DNA of 64,000 nt from Tetraselmis striata (Eukaryota > Chlorophyta > Chlorodendrophyceae > Chlorodendrales > Chlorodendraceae). A program made the position numbers and the translations under genes. Under the pieces are notes generated by a model, which searched no databases, was not told where the DNA came from, and saw nothing but the letters and a program-made list of their open reading frames with translations. The stretch lies in the NCBI GenBank assembly GCA_006384855.1, contig VCJN01001651.1:1-64000 (forward strand), in the 5' to 3' direction. Shown piece after piece: positions 20,479-33,399 of this stretch. Position 1 is the stretch's first letter. Each line of letters starts with the position of its first letter.

Positions 20479-21002
20479 TGTGACAATAATGGCATACTCT
20501 GTACGGGTACTGTATGATCGTAGCATCATTCATGTACGAGTACCTGCTGTATCGTATGTGTGCGCGCGTGTGTCACGCGCCACAATACGAGTACTGGTGG
20601 ATGATGAATCATGAGACGAGTCCTACTGGTACCGGTACACTGTTCAGTAGTAGTTACGGGATAATACGCATGTGCGTACCCGTAGCGGGCATATATGTAT
20701 AATGCACCTGCCTCTGTAACATCAGTTGTATACTTGTGTATAAACTGATGTGTCAACTACATGTGCGGAGGTCTCTAAGCGACGACCTCCTGTTCGACAC
20801 TTCGAGGCACGACTCTCCACGGTGACGCGCTTAGCAGTGCGCGTGCCGCTTGGTGGTGGCTAGCTGTGAGCTAGCCATACGCATAAATAGCGGCGGGTGG
20901 TGACAACGTTGTAACCATTGTTTCTTTCTCTCTCTGCTGCCTTCTGTGTGTTTACGACAGCCTTGTCTGCTTGACCTGCGTGAGGCACCCTAGACTGTCG
21001 CA
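20479..21002 (+). repeat. 3' LTR (524 bp)
   Basis: Near-identical to the 5' LTR apart from the 141-bp insertion missing here, a 4-bp TTTC gain in a CT-rich run near 20,920, and at least three substitutions. It carries the same TATA-like CATAAATAG near 20,882. Confidence 0.93.
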
Positions 21003-23796
21003 CTATGCTCACAACATGCCGGCTGATGCTGCGGCTATCTTGCGCCGTGAGGCGCGAGTCTTGGCCGCGATTGGCGCATGCGCTTCATCAAGACTCAGCG
21101 ACACCCGTATGGTAGTGCACGCAAGAAAAGGTTTTTGCCGGCCGGGGATGAATTGCAAAAAAATGCAATATAGTCGCATTGGGCGCAGAACATAAGGTCA
21201 TGATGTGGCGGTGATCTATGGGGTACCTAGTTGCACCCGCACCCGAGTCCGATGTCCGGAGGTCCGCGCATTGTGGTTGGCGCGCGCGGTTTGTCCGTCT
21301 AGCTAACTACCGGAGCCGAGCTCGCGACGAACATGCGTACGCCAGGAGGTCAAACCCATGTCTCGCGCGTGCAAGAGAGCTAAGTGCTAACCAAGCTCAG
21401 GCTTTAGCCCGAATGTGACCAATTGCAGTTTTCATCATGTAAATATCTCGTACCGAGCCGCTGGTTGTACCGCGCAGGGCAACGATTTGAATATGCTGGG
21501 CAGTTGAAAACCAGATCAGCAATTGTGACTTCTGTAGTAGATAATTCAGACCGGTGTACTTGGGCGGAGTTGCGTGCCGTCACGCGCGTGCGCGTGGCGC
21601 GTGGCGCGTGGCGCGCTGTTGACGGGCATCTGTATTGCGGCGGCGGCATCTCGAGCACCGCATCCCGCGGCGGCGGCGCGCATCAGCAAGCCATCAAGGG
21701 CGGCGCGCGCTCGATTTAGAGGCACAGTAGGGACTGCTCACGCATACCAACGCTCGCCCTCGCCCCCCAACGCCACCGCTTCCCAGATCGCCTTCCCTCT
21801 GAGACGATGGCCCTCACCACTGGCATCTCGACCCCACCACCCCGCCCATCAGCCGCGCGCATGCCCCCGGCTGGTTCTACAGGCGGCAGCAAGGGCGATA
21901 CGTACGCCGACACCTGGCGGGTGGGGACGCATTCGGATGCCGCCGCCAGTCGTCAGCGCACCCCCGGAGATCCCCCCGTTCGCTCATCTGCGACCGCTGC
22001 GCCGGCGCGGGAACCGCGCGATCATGGTCACGGACATGTCTTTGAGATGAGGATCCCTGTCGCAGTCCCGGGGAGGTGTGGGGGAGCGTGCGCTACGGCA
22101 TACGGCGCTAGCTGCGGTGCTGCTGGCGTGGCGTCTGACGCACACTCGGACTTATCTGACCTCTCCGAAATTTTTCACTGCGAGGTACGACGAGCCCCGC
22201 CAGTGACATCCCACCTTATCCCTTCCACGATCTGCGTTCCCTGTTTTTGTTACAAGCCTTTGTTTCGGCGAGGTCGCCTTCGCAACGTTCCGCCCGCCTT
22301 GCTTGACTCGGCCGGTGAAGACTCCTTGCGGGAGACATCCTGTGCTGCCAGCAAGCGAGCACGTGCTATGCGACGTCCTTTGCGGCCTCGTAGTCTCGAA
22401 TCATCCGACAAATAGTCGCTATTCCAGTAGTGCTACAGTACCTGTACGGTACCTGCTGTACCGCTACTACTTCGACAGCTCCCTGATGAGCTCTCTTTTT
22501 CCGCCGCCTTGACACCCGCCTTGACACCCGTAGCGACTATATACGAGTAGCGACTAATCTACGGTACGTTCGTATTTACATCGGGGCTTTCACAAAAACG
22601 CACTACAAAGAGAACTACGGTACGTTTATACCAGGATTTGCGACTGCCAGTACCACGCGTTACCAATTGTGTAGCGTTCAACGATTACCCTGTACGGATT
22701 ATTACCGTGTCAGGATTGCCCTTTTTACAACTTGCCGAGTAATCCTCGCTTGTTACCAGCTAGCGACTGGCAACGGTTAATGATTTAATCCCACTGCCGC
22801 CCCTGCTCCCCCGACTCCGCAGCCCTCGTACACCGTATGACCCCTGGTATGACGCCCCAGGATGTGAGTTACGATACTTGAACCGACACGTGCATCCGCG
22901 CTTTTGACGTAATTCGCCCGCTGCAGCTCGTGCTGCATCATCATCGAGGTGGTATACTGTACTACTCGTTCAGTTTACTGTGTCTCGTACCTTCGTCGAC
23001 TGAAATCAATCCTTTTCTGTACCCGTACCTGTATTTTAGCGACTGTGTACCAGGGTAGCTGGCGGCTACGGGACTCCGGGTACTAGTGCGTCAGTACCAG
23101 TACTTTGTAAATTATTTCTGCCGCTCATCATCGGGTTATTTCGCGAAATAGAAGATGCGGTCGTCATATATGCATATTCGCACAATAATAATAAACACAA
23201 AGGCGGCGATCACTGAGATTTTAAACCGTATATATATTATACTATCGCTGAAATACACTATGGCGACTATGGCGATGTAACGTGAACTATCACTTTCGTT
23301 CGCCACATCCGCGAAAGACAAATGGCGACTAATCCTTTTGTTCTCGCGCTGTGCGCACGTGCTGTACACCACCTATAAGGACTACTCGTACTCATCGTGT
23401 TATTATTCCCTCGTAATAAGGAATATGTTCTGCGCTCGGATTTATTCGGGCTTTTACCATTCTGAGTGATATTAATAATTGCTTTACTGTTAGTTCTGTT
23501 TTTTTTTTTAACTGTTAGTTCTGTTTGTACTGCGCATTTGTTAAAGCCCTGATGTAAAAAATTACAAGAATTGCTTTCTTTAGCTATATATATATAGGTG
23601 ACATTTAGTTATAATTCTTTTACGTTATGTTCACGAGAGTAGCACAAATCCTTATACGAGGACGGGGTGTACCCGCATGTACCCGTATCAGGATACTTGT
23701 ATTGCGAATCTACGCGCTATTTAATATTTGTTTGCATCGCTCTGCCCTGTGCATCTGTGGGCATGTTGGCGGCGGCGCTGACCAATATCGCGTTCT
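21003..23796. other. Intergenic, no supported gene; repeat fragments
   Basis: GC-rich 21.56-22.42 kb has an unrecognised 202-codon plus-strand frame (21807-22415), with no domain or splice context I can support. From 22.5 to 23.7 kb the DNA is AT-rich. Two RT-element tail scraps are present: GGGGCTTTCACAAAAACGCACTACAAA at about 22,583-22,610 (plus) and its counterpart near 23,505-23,565 (minus). Near 21,330-21,410, read on the minus strand, the sequence vaguely resembles a decayed tRNA (CTTGGTTAGCAC ... GGGTTTGACCTCC). Confidence 0.45.
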
Positions 23797-23813
23797 GTGC
23801 CACTGTCGCAGGT

Positions 23814-24342
23814 TGACGATTTATCCTCCACGCCGAAGACGGCTAGCGGCGCCGCCATCAACTGGGCATCCCTGAAGAACACGCAGAGTGCCATCTCGAT
23901 GTCGCTAGGCATGACGGGAAGGACGTCGTACGATCGAAAGGTGAGCCCTGTCTGCGGCCGCCTGCAACCACCACAAGCCTCCTCTGCAACCAGTGTCATC
24001 ATGGAAAATTGCATCAGTCTATAACTGCCAATACTGTTGTAATGTACTAGTGCTATGTTACATGAGCCTTATATGATAACAGCACTATTTCGGTTATAAG
24101 CGGTACTTACCGCGTCCAATTACCACCTGATAATGGAAAGGATAACATGAGCTGGCTTCAAAATAGTCTTGGTAGCTAACAAAGGCTGTTAATCATCACA
24201 GTGATTACCGGACTGCCATCAATTCCTAAAGAACCAGCAGTAGTTACGTGATGAGACGCGCCGGGGTCAGCCCGGCTGGCATCAAGAGGCCAACGGGCTG
24301 TGCAAATCCTTACTACGCTCGGTGAACTTGGTCGCTGCATAG

Positions 24343-24376
<34 letters not shown>

Positions 24377-24953
24377 TCTCCCCCCCACCCTTCCCCCCTA
24401 ATGAATAGAAGATGGCTCTGATGCTTATGGCGCTTTTGTTCTGCAGCTCCAGGCTGACGTGGAGGAACTGATGGGTGGCGACTCGCTCATTCCGCGGCTC
24501 GACCGCCTTGCGGCGGAGCTCTGCGCTCGCGGCCACCTCGCCTCCGTCCGCGTCTCCAACGCGCACTACTCGCCGGGAACCGTCCACTTCAGCCTGAAGC
24601 ACACCTTCATTGCCTGCACGCCGCCGGAAGGCTGCGATGACCAGTCGCCGCGGATCGTCGACCTCGCCTTTCGTGAGCAGTTTGTGATCGCGTCGCCGAC
24701 TGCTGGCTACGGCTGCGTCCTGGAGGCGGTGCCGGATGTGTTTGTCGGGACGCCCGCGACGCTCAAGACCATTGTTGACATCATGGCTGCGGAGATCTCG
24801 GCCTCCTTCAACTCGCAGATGATGCCCATCCCACCCTGGCGCCGCGTGCACGCGCTATACTCCAAGTGGTTCCCCTCCACCCCGCGCTGCCAGGGCTTCC
24901 TCTCCCAGTCCGACCTCGCATTGCCCGACTCCCGCGCCGCGCATGCCGTGTGA
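23814..24953 (+). CDS. DUF506 / PDDEXK-like plant protein (5' end not found)
   Basis: Two exons are clear: about 23814-23940 (acceptor CTGTCGCAG, donor AAAG|GTGAGC) and 24447-24953 (acceptor TTCTGCAG, stop TGA), joined in phase 0. The second exon carries the DUF506 signature: RIVDLAFREQFVIASPT, VLEAVPDVFVGT, LKTIVDIMAAEIS and PPWRRVHALYSKW. DUF506 proteins are plant and green-algal proteins placed in the PDDEXK nuclease-like superfamily. Their biochemical role is poorly known, and some are stress or calmodulin responsive. I see no complete catalytic set, so nuclease activity is not claimed. The first exon and start codon are not identified; a TGA at 23,779 closes the upstream frame, so at least one more 5' exon or a downstream ATG is needed. 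The intron 23941-24446 holds a 31-nt C run (24344-24374). Confidence 0.8.
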
Positions 24954-26512
24954 TGACCCAGGCACCCCAATTGGCGGCCTGCGTTGATTACTAGTCAATC
25001 AAGCTTTTACTGGAGCCATCATGGAGCTCACCAAGTTGACCGGAGCAGCCCCTGCTCAGGACTGCCCGGACAGTGCAAATTAACCAGCATTTTCTAGCAC
25101 GAATAAACAAGCAGCCAATATTGATAGACTATGGCCAATTTTTGAACCTTTCTATACATTTCCTCCTACAAATCCTATGCATTGAGCTTTTTTGGAGTCT
25201 GGCACAGCCGGCTCGATCTGTTGTAAAAACAGAACATTTTTTTCGGTGAAATCAAACCAGTGTCGAGCCGGGAGGCTCTGATATATATCACTCGTGCGCC
25301 ATCAATGCATGGGCCGCCGATGGATGGCTCGAGGATGAGGTCAGGGATATCCACCCGATCAATCCGAGGTGTTTGTGGTTTGTTGTATATGGGTGCCGGT
25401 AGTATATGGTGGCGGAGCAGTCGCGTGATGCTTGAATATGAGTCACCATGCATGTCCACATTCATCTCTCAAACTGAGCCAGACGGGACACGTACCCGTA
25501 GTCGCTATAATGCATAGCACCACATTCTTATAAATTGCTCTTTCAAGTAGATTGCAGACTGATTCAGCAAGTAGATTGATAGTAGCCTGATCCAAGTAGA
25601 TTTCAAGTGGATTGACGGAGGCACAAAGTTGACTTCCCTAAATCATGCCGCCGACTCCTAAAAGTTGTCCGCTTCCCACGGGGACCAACGCAACACCAGT
25701 GCAGTTCCGTTTCACACTTGTGCGCTGGGCAGTGGGTGTCTCAGCGCGCTTCTGTGGCAAACTAATGTGTCATGAGCTTTGGAAACCTAATTGTCAGCTC
25801 ACTGTTAAACCAAATCTCAACGCACACTTATTCATGACATGAACAGGCCCGTATGCGATATAGTCACGACACGTTGCCGTGCCGACGTTTATTCAAATTT
25901 GCGTAGCAATGAAGTTGCATTCTTCAGACAAGGGGAACCTCGCTTGACATGGTATCATTCCGTCACTACTAACGCTGATCCCTAAAAGGTCCGTGAATTC
26001 TGATGGTCACTGGATTTCATTATTACGTGGGCTTCCAAACGAAGTTGAACAGTATAACTTGAAAGTACTTACCCCGGCAAACGAACTGGCCGGCACCTGC
26101 AACAGTGCATCTGGCTAGAGGAATGATCAAAGGACAGATGTCCGCGTCCCAGTGGCGCACCCGCGAACCCACGCGCCATGTCGAACGTTGGAAAGCGCCA
26201 ACTGACTATCCGCCACTAAATAGTATTAAGTGCCTCCAAAATGATGCGGCTCTCAGCTACTTTTAATGAAGATGTTGGTGCTCGGTCCACAGCGCCGCCG
26301 GCAGCAGCGCGCCGCGCGCAGGCAGTCGCTGCTCCAAATGGGTTACCATTGTGGAGGACAGTTCGCGTCGCTATCCAACTGTCGAGGCGCTTGCGGAGAG
26401 GTTGAGCCGGACGGGTCGATGAGAGGATGGGACGAGCAGGGTGACTGTGCCCCGTCACGTGGCTGAAGGATCCCCTGCCGCTGCACACATCTTCGTGAGC
26501 CGGCAGCCCCGG
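24954..26512. other. Intergenic between convergent DUF506 and COG7 genes
   Basis: The two genes end towards each other here, so both 3' UTRs lie in this stretch. The DNA is moderately AT-rich. A short repeat of AAGTAGATT units occurs at 25,545-25,615. I see no gene; the open frames are short and resemble nothing. Confidence 0.5.
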
Positions 26513-29500
26513 TTACATCTTCAGGCCCCGCATGGCCGCGACCGCTTCAAGCGTCTTGCGCTCCACATGAGACTCGCGGAGCGCCTCGGCAGCGGCGCCG
26601 GCAAAGTCCGCTGCTGGGAGGCCCACCGCAACCTGGCATGAAATGGCGGCAGCACGCATGGGGTAGCCTTAGTCCGGCGCTGTGCGGGAGCAATGAGTCA
26701 GTAAGCGCAGCCGATGAAAAGTCAGCAGCGCTTCAAGGAGGCGGAGCAATGGGGGGGGGGGGTGCCTGGATGGTCGCCAGCGTGGGGTGGACGGCGACGC
26801 TGAGCGCGTTCAGCACGTTGCAGAAGTACTCCAAGTCGGCGGACAGCTGCTGGGCGCCCTTGGCGGACAGCTTGGGGATGGCCAGCAGCTGCCGCGTGTA
26901 CAGGTCCGCCGCGCCCGAGGCCACCTGAAAAGTCCACGGTGCCACCGGCGGCGCGAGTACTCAGCCCCACGCCACCATGGCCGGCCATCAACGGGTCGGG
27001 ATAAAACTAGCGAGGCCTGCAGTTCACTTGAGGGTAGTAGGCATGTAAAAGTAAAGTAAAGTAAAGTTCGCCCCGGGACCGGACATCGGCCGAAGCCGCC
27101 CCAGCACTTGAGCTCTTGCGCCAACTGCAGTCGTCGTAGGTCTGGCATAGCCACTATTGGACCATAGCCTCATTCCAACCCCGAAGAGAGAATGCATAAA
27201 CCCGGTACACCCGGGACACGGGCCGGGTCGATATTGCCCTGAATTGACAGAGCCGGGAATCGATCCGGGGACCTCCTGCTGAGTAGTATCCCCGTATCTG
27301 CCTACTACCGTAACCGCGCTTTGGGTTTGCGGTATATACTATCGTTTTCGACCCCCCCCCCCCCCCCCCCACAACCCACTCCTCCACATAGAGAGAAAAC
27401 TACATTCACCCTGAAATATATCAGAATAAACCACGAATACCAAACGGATCTTTTGACTCGTTGCTGCAAAACAATTCATTGCTTTCCGACCCGCAAACCC
27501 AAGCAAACGTTACGGCAGTACTCGTAACGAATGTGTGCCACCATAACGTACTGTTAGTAGGCCAACACTCACACTCGGGGGCACACACGAGGGCGGGTGC
27601 GATCCTTGCTGTTCTGCCGGATTGCGCGTTTAAATGGGGCGAGATGGTGTCGAGGTTTATAGGCCATGTGCAGGCGATGCTTCACATCCGAAATAACGAC
27701 GTATGAATCGCGGTGATTGTGGAGAAAAGCAGATGAACAGGCAAATACGTCGCGGAATACTGGCCGGTAAATGCTCCATGGGGAACTTGGAAGTGCACAC
27801 GAATACACACGCCGACACAATAAACAAATAGTCGCTAGTCGCAGCACACAATGCAAATTGTGCGAGAGGAAGAGAGTCTGCGTGGCCTTTGCCGCTGCTG
27901 ATGAAACGACCGGAAGCCCGAGACGTGCGTCCCTTGGTGCGGTGAATCGTTGTTGAGGGAGGGCGACGCGCGCGACCTTGTCCAGCCACTCCGCGTCAAT
28001 GTGCGCCGACTCGTCGTCCTCGTCGCCGGCGACCATCCACGTCTCCAGCTGCTGCGGCAGGGTCATCAGGTACTCGCCCACCGCCGACGCATACCTGCGC
28101 AGCACAGCCAGCCGGGCGTGGCAGCTCAGCAGCCCAACCCCGAGTAGCCGAGGCGGGCACCCCTACAGTGTCGGAGACTGAAAACAGTTATGGAAATAAT
28201 ACAACCAACTCTGAGCCAGCAGATCGAAGTAATGATGGTGCAGGTAAAACTGTGTATGAAAGCTTGAATGAGTGTCAGTGGTGTCACAACAGTAATCCAG
28301 CCTCCGGATTTGTTCCAACGCTGCGCCGTCCACCTTGCAGATAGATATGGTGTCGGTCTGTCTGTTTTGAACGTCATTCAGGGTGCCGTGTGGGAGTTGA
28401 TTGGCTTTTTTTTAAATATTTATGTACCAGGATTGGCTTCGCGTGGTCCGGGGGATAACGACGGCCCGAAGCCCTAATACCAGATCGTAAAACCCTTACA
28501 ACCCAAAACCCCAATTTCAACCTTACCCTCAAGCCCAAAATACAACACCAAATACCCTACGGCCCAAACTCCAACCCTTACCCCAAAACCCTTAACACCC
28601 CCGTAAGGGCCGCTCTTATCCCTGCGCGTACTTGCCAAATGTTTAGGGTTTCAGGGTTTCCAGGGATCGAACCCCTGACCTCGTTCACCCCAGGGAGACG
28701 CACTATTCACACATGGCATGCAAGCACATGGCGCCGGCGTACCCCAGGGGGTAGGCGCTGAAGGAGGGAAGGTTGAACGCGTTGTCGCCGCTCTCCTCGG
28801 CCCACGTGGGCAGCTTCGAGACGCCGGCCAGCTGCTCCGCCACCCTGCCGGCGGATCGCCAGCGCGGCAGCGGAGGGGGCCGGGCTCAGTGTCGTCGGGC
28901 AGGTTGGCGGGCGGGGGCCGGGGGCTCACGGTGGGGGGGCGACTGTACCGACATCCACGGTCGCCCTCAGAATGCCAGGCTGTCCAACCGTTCTTACACA
29001 ACACAACTGTAATCATCTCATTGGGCGCACGGATCACAAAATTGACGCCTTGTTTTGCACCGTACATGAATCGCGAGTGATTCCGGCGGCAGGATTCCAA
29101 GTGGATGCCGTTTCTTATTCTTGCGAGGGAGTGGAGAACGGTCACGTGTAGTGAACCCAAAGCGAGGCTTCATACGGGAATTTCAGCACAGCGTCCCCGC
29201 ACATCGCTTCTGCGTATCTTTCACATACCGGCCGCATATTTCACACATTCTCTAGATCAAAACATTTTGAAGCAGGTCACACTACAGCAGGCGTTCCGGG
29301 GGGCAGGGTACTCGGCGCAAAGGGGGCCTACGTTCGCACGGGCCTGCGTACCTGTGGATCAAAGCATCGTACACCAGGCTGTCCACCGCCTGCTGCACGC
29401 TGGCAGCGCGCTGCGTGGAGGTGGGCAGCGCGTTGTAGCGCTGGTCGTGGATCTGCGGCGAGGGAGGGCCGGGCCGGGGGGGGGGGGGGGGGGGGGTTCA

Positions 29501-32500
29501 ACGGTGCAGGTGCGCATGACTGCGCGATGCGGCTGGGGGGACTGGGGGGGGGGGGGGGGGGGGTTCCTGGAAGCTGCGCCAACCTTCTCAGTAGCCGTGC
29601 AGAGCATCATGCTGAAGATTCATAGATGGATGGAGAGTTTGTTCAGGGCTCGATCTTTGGGAACTTCATTTCAGAGTTGAGAAAAGAGACTTCAGGTAGT
29701 TATGCGCTGGTGAGATATATGCATGTACATATATGTGTGTTGTGTATATACACACGTAAATGATATGTATAGCACATATTAGCCCTATATAAAAACTCAT
29801 ACCATATTAACCCTATATATAAATTACTGTGTACCTTATTAACCCTAGATCCATAGGATTGTGGCCTGTGAATGCTGCAAACCTGCCCCTTTTTACCGCA
29901 TCTAGCTGGTGGGAGCGGAGCCACCCCCGCCCCCCTTGTCCGCGGCACAGACCTGCTCCAGCAGCCGCTTGAGGGTGGCCACAAGCCCCTGCTGCCGGGA
30001 GAGCCGAGTCGCGATGAGCACCGACATGGGGTTGGCCGCCACGTCCGCCGCCTTGAGCACAGGCACCTGCCCGCTGGCCGCCACGCTGCCGAGGTGCACC
30101 TCCAGGGACGACACCGCCTGCGTGACCGCGGTGTGCAGCTGCGCCTCCAGCACGCCCAGCTGCATCACCAGCGAGCCCGCCATGCTCAGCAGCTGGATCA
30201 CGGTGCCCACCTCCTCGCCGGGCGCCACCACCTGCCAACAGACGGACGCGGGTCACTGCTACTTGTCCTGTCCCGGGGGCGGAAAGAAAAGGCAAGGCAA
30301 GAAAAAGGAGACAGAAAGATAAGGGTTTCGAAATGTTAGGTTATGGAGTTAGGGTTTAAGCACATATTAAACCTTAAGTATCAGCCCCTATTCAATACAG
30401 CAGTCCGCGCGCAATGTTTGCCACTTTGCCTTACATGTGCTGGATGAACCAGCATTAAAGAATGAGAGTAGCCAAAATGTACAGTTCTCCAAAAAGAACG
30501 ATCAAAACAACAGCCACGCCGCATTTCAAGTCAGGGAGAGCGCAGGCGTTTCGGGTAAGCAGGTGTTCAGGCGTTACTGGGATGTTGCTTGACCTGTCGC
30601 AGGGGCGGAAAGAAAAGGCAAGGCAAGAAAAAAGAGACAGAAAGATAAGGGTTTCGAACTGTTAGATTATGGAGTTAGGGTTTAAGCACATCTTAACCCT
30701 AACTACCAGCCCCTAGTCAACACAGCAGTCCGCGCGCAATGTTTGCCACTTTGCCTCTCGACATGTGCTAGATGAAGCAGCATTAAAGAATGAGAGTAGC
30801 CAAAATGTACAGTTCTCCAAAAAGAAAGATCAAAACAACAGCCACGCCGCATTTCAAGTCGGGGAGAGCGCATGCGTTTCGGGTAAGCAGGTGTTCAGGC
30901 GTTACTGGGATGTTGCTTGTCCTGTCGCGGGGGCGGAAAGAAAAGGCAAGGCAAGAAAAAAGAGACAGAAAGATAAGGGTTTCGAACTGTTAGATTATGA
31001 AGTTAGGGTTTAAGCACATCTTAACCCTAAATACCAGCCCCTAGTCAACACAGCAGTCCGCGCGCAATGTTCCCCACTTTGCCTCTCGACATGTGCTAGA
31101 TGAAGCAGCATAAAAGCAGAAGAGTCGCCTTAAAGTACTCCAAAGATCCCGAGCCAAAAGGCATGCCGCCTTGGTCGGGGAGAGATGATGTTTTCAGGGT
31201 ACGCAGGTGTTCAGGCGTTATTGGGACGTCGAAAGGTATGTATTCACATGCCTCTACAGGATGTGCATGCACAGCCACTCTCTCTGGCTCTCTCTGGCGG
31301 ATGCATCTTTATACCTAGGTAGTAACGTGTTTATGTGCAATCAGGTTTTAGGGTGCGCAGCTCTTCAGGCTTCCTATGCCCCCCCCCCCCCCCCCCCTCC
31401 CCTTTCTCTCGTCCCGCGCAGCCTTCCGTCATACATGCCTTCAGTTATTGGTCCCCAAACCCTGCACCATCCTACCCATCCTGCACCGCACTCCAACCTA
31501 TCACCGGGGCCCATAGCGCGGCAACAAGCGCGGCGCCATGCGCTGTCATGCAAAACCCTACAAGGCCCCAGCAGCAGGCCGGTCCTACCTTGCTGGGAGA
31601 GGACTCCCCCTCGCCGGCCTCCCACTCCCCCTCGCCGTCGCTTCCTGCATGTCGTGCACACCACCCCGCTCAGCGTGTGCCTCCCCATCCGTATGCAGTC
31701 AGCGGATAGCGAGTCACCCAGGGCAGCCAATGGCGGGTGCTTCTGAGAGCAACTTGGCCCGGTCGGTGAAGAGCAGCAAGTCAGCACATTGTAAATCAAC
31801 TTCAATTGTGCCTCCTTTGCCGGGACCAGGAGGGGAAACGGGCAAGCACTGTTTGACGGCATGCCCTCACTGCCACGCGGGTTGGCATCACCCGTCTGGG
31901 CACTAACACAGAGAGACACAGACACAGACACACACAGACACACACAACCTCACAAGGCGGGGGGGGGGGGGGGGGGGGGGGGGGGAACTCGCCCGCTTCC
32001 TTGGCCGCTGCGGCTGCGCCCGAGCTCCGGCTCCTGTCCGGCAGGCAGCGCGCACGCAGCGCGCCCAGCACCTTGATCAGCTGCCCGCAAGCCCGCGCCA
32101 TCGCCTCGTCGACCGCCTTCAGCAGCGTGGTGATCTGGTTCCACAGAGGAGGGGAGGCAGGGGGGGGGGGGGGGGGGGTGAATGCGAGCTGCACCTACCC
32201 ACTGTATGGGAGTTGGCAGCAGGCAGCGCTGGGGAGGGATGCCTTGGAAAAACTTTGAATAAAGGGCTTGGACCGTCTCCTCAACCATGCTACTTCAGCA
32301 GGGCAGGAAGGGAACCAACAGTTGAAGCGCTTCAAAAGAAATAGTCGGAATGTGATAAAGCACAAAACGACATGGAAATAGGGGGTTAAGTGGGGTTTTC
32401 AGGGTTCGGTGTTAGGAAACCAGCTCCATGCTATACGTTGAGGTATACATAGTTGACAAGCTATATGCGAAAAGCTATACGTGGAAACCTGATGATGTCG

Positions 32501-33354
32501 CCCAAAAATGATCCATCACAGTGACGATGCTATTGCTCATGACGAGTGCCTGGGCAATGATATGTTTTTCAATGTATTTATCCGCCCCTGGGACGGGACT
32601 GGCGGCAGTGAATCCCCGGCAGCGTCTCTGCGATGGCCTACTAGGCAGCGGCAAACCAGCCACGGTCCGCCCTGGTAGGCAGTGATCCGTTGTATCTAAT
32701 CATCAAGCAACATGCCGAGGCATTCCGAAAGACTTATGCCGGAGGCCAGGGACGGAATTCCGCCGCACTTTGGGATCGCCGTCTACAACACTGCTATTCA
32801 GATATCCGGCACTGGCCATCACGGATCGTCTGCCCTCCCCGTCCAGGGGCGCCGGCCTGTTCGAGTTGGGCCAAGCCACACACCGTCGCCGAGCAAAGAA
32901 TTTTGGCAAGGTAGAGAATAGGTAGGGCCGGGCGGGTGGGGCACCTCGCTGCCTCCCGTGAACTTCATGCAGCGCTCCAGCGCCTGCTCCACCATCACAA
33001 TCAGCTGCGGCGCGGCGCTGGACATGTGGGTCACGATGGCGTCCAGGTCCGAGTCCTGCCGCACGCGTCGAGGTCGCACGGGCGGGTGTCAGTGGACGAG
33101 CGTCAGTGTCAAACTCTGCTAGTTTGTTGGTGCGGTGCTAGCTGCCAGAAGAAGGGGGGGGGGGGGGGGGGGGGGGGGTACCACTGCGGGCTCAAGTCGC
33201 AGGGCTGCCACCTCCTGCGCCAGCAACGCAACCTCCAGCTCCCCGTACCTGCCGCAGCGCAGCATAGAACAGCTCAGCGCCCGTGCCTGCAGCGGTGGCT
33301 GTGGCAGGTGGCGCAGTCGTGAAAGGAGGCAGCCATGGGAGGGCAGGTGCGTGC

Positions 33355-33399
<45 letters not shown>

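Larger units (their letters stand above)
13944..21002 (+). mobile_element. Ty3/gypsy-type LTR retrotransposon (near-intact)
   Basis: The element is bounded by two LTRs that begin TGTGACAATAATGG and end CTAGACTGTCGCA. A primer-binding site follows the 5' LTR and a polypurine tract precedes the 3' LTR. Inside are a Nudix-like ORF (14684-15127), a repeat-rich spacer, and a 1622-codon open frame ordered zinc knuckle, protease, RT, RNase H, integrase, chromodomain. Integrase after RT is the Ty3/gypsy order. Outside one 141-bp insertion the LTRs differ by only a few substitutions and a 4-bp indel, so insertion was fairly recent. I find no matching target-site duplication (ATAGT on the left, CTATG on the right). 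That may mean recombination between copies or a mis-set end. Confidence 0.93.

Noticed and set aside
21330..21410. A tRNA-Ala-like sequence on the minus strand
   Set aside because: D-arm and B-box-like parts are present but the anticodon and T stems do not pair, so it is at best a decayed tRNA or SINE scrap.
21807..22415. A 202-codon plus-strand frame
   Set aside because: No domain, no splice context, and overlapping frames of similar length in GC-rich sequence; kept only as a note in the intergenic entry.
24954..25520. A 3' continuation of the DUF506 gene
   Set aside because: The TGA at 24951-24953 follows the expected C-terminal region, and the downstream frames are unrelated.
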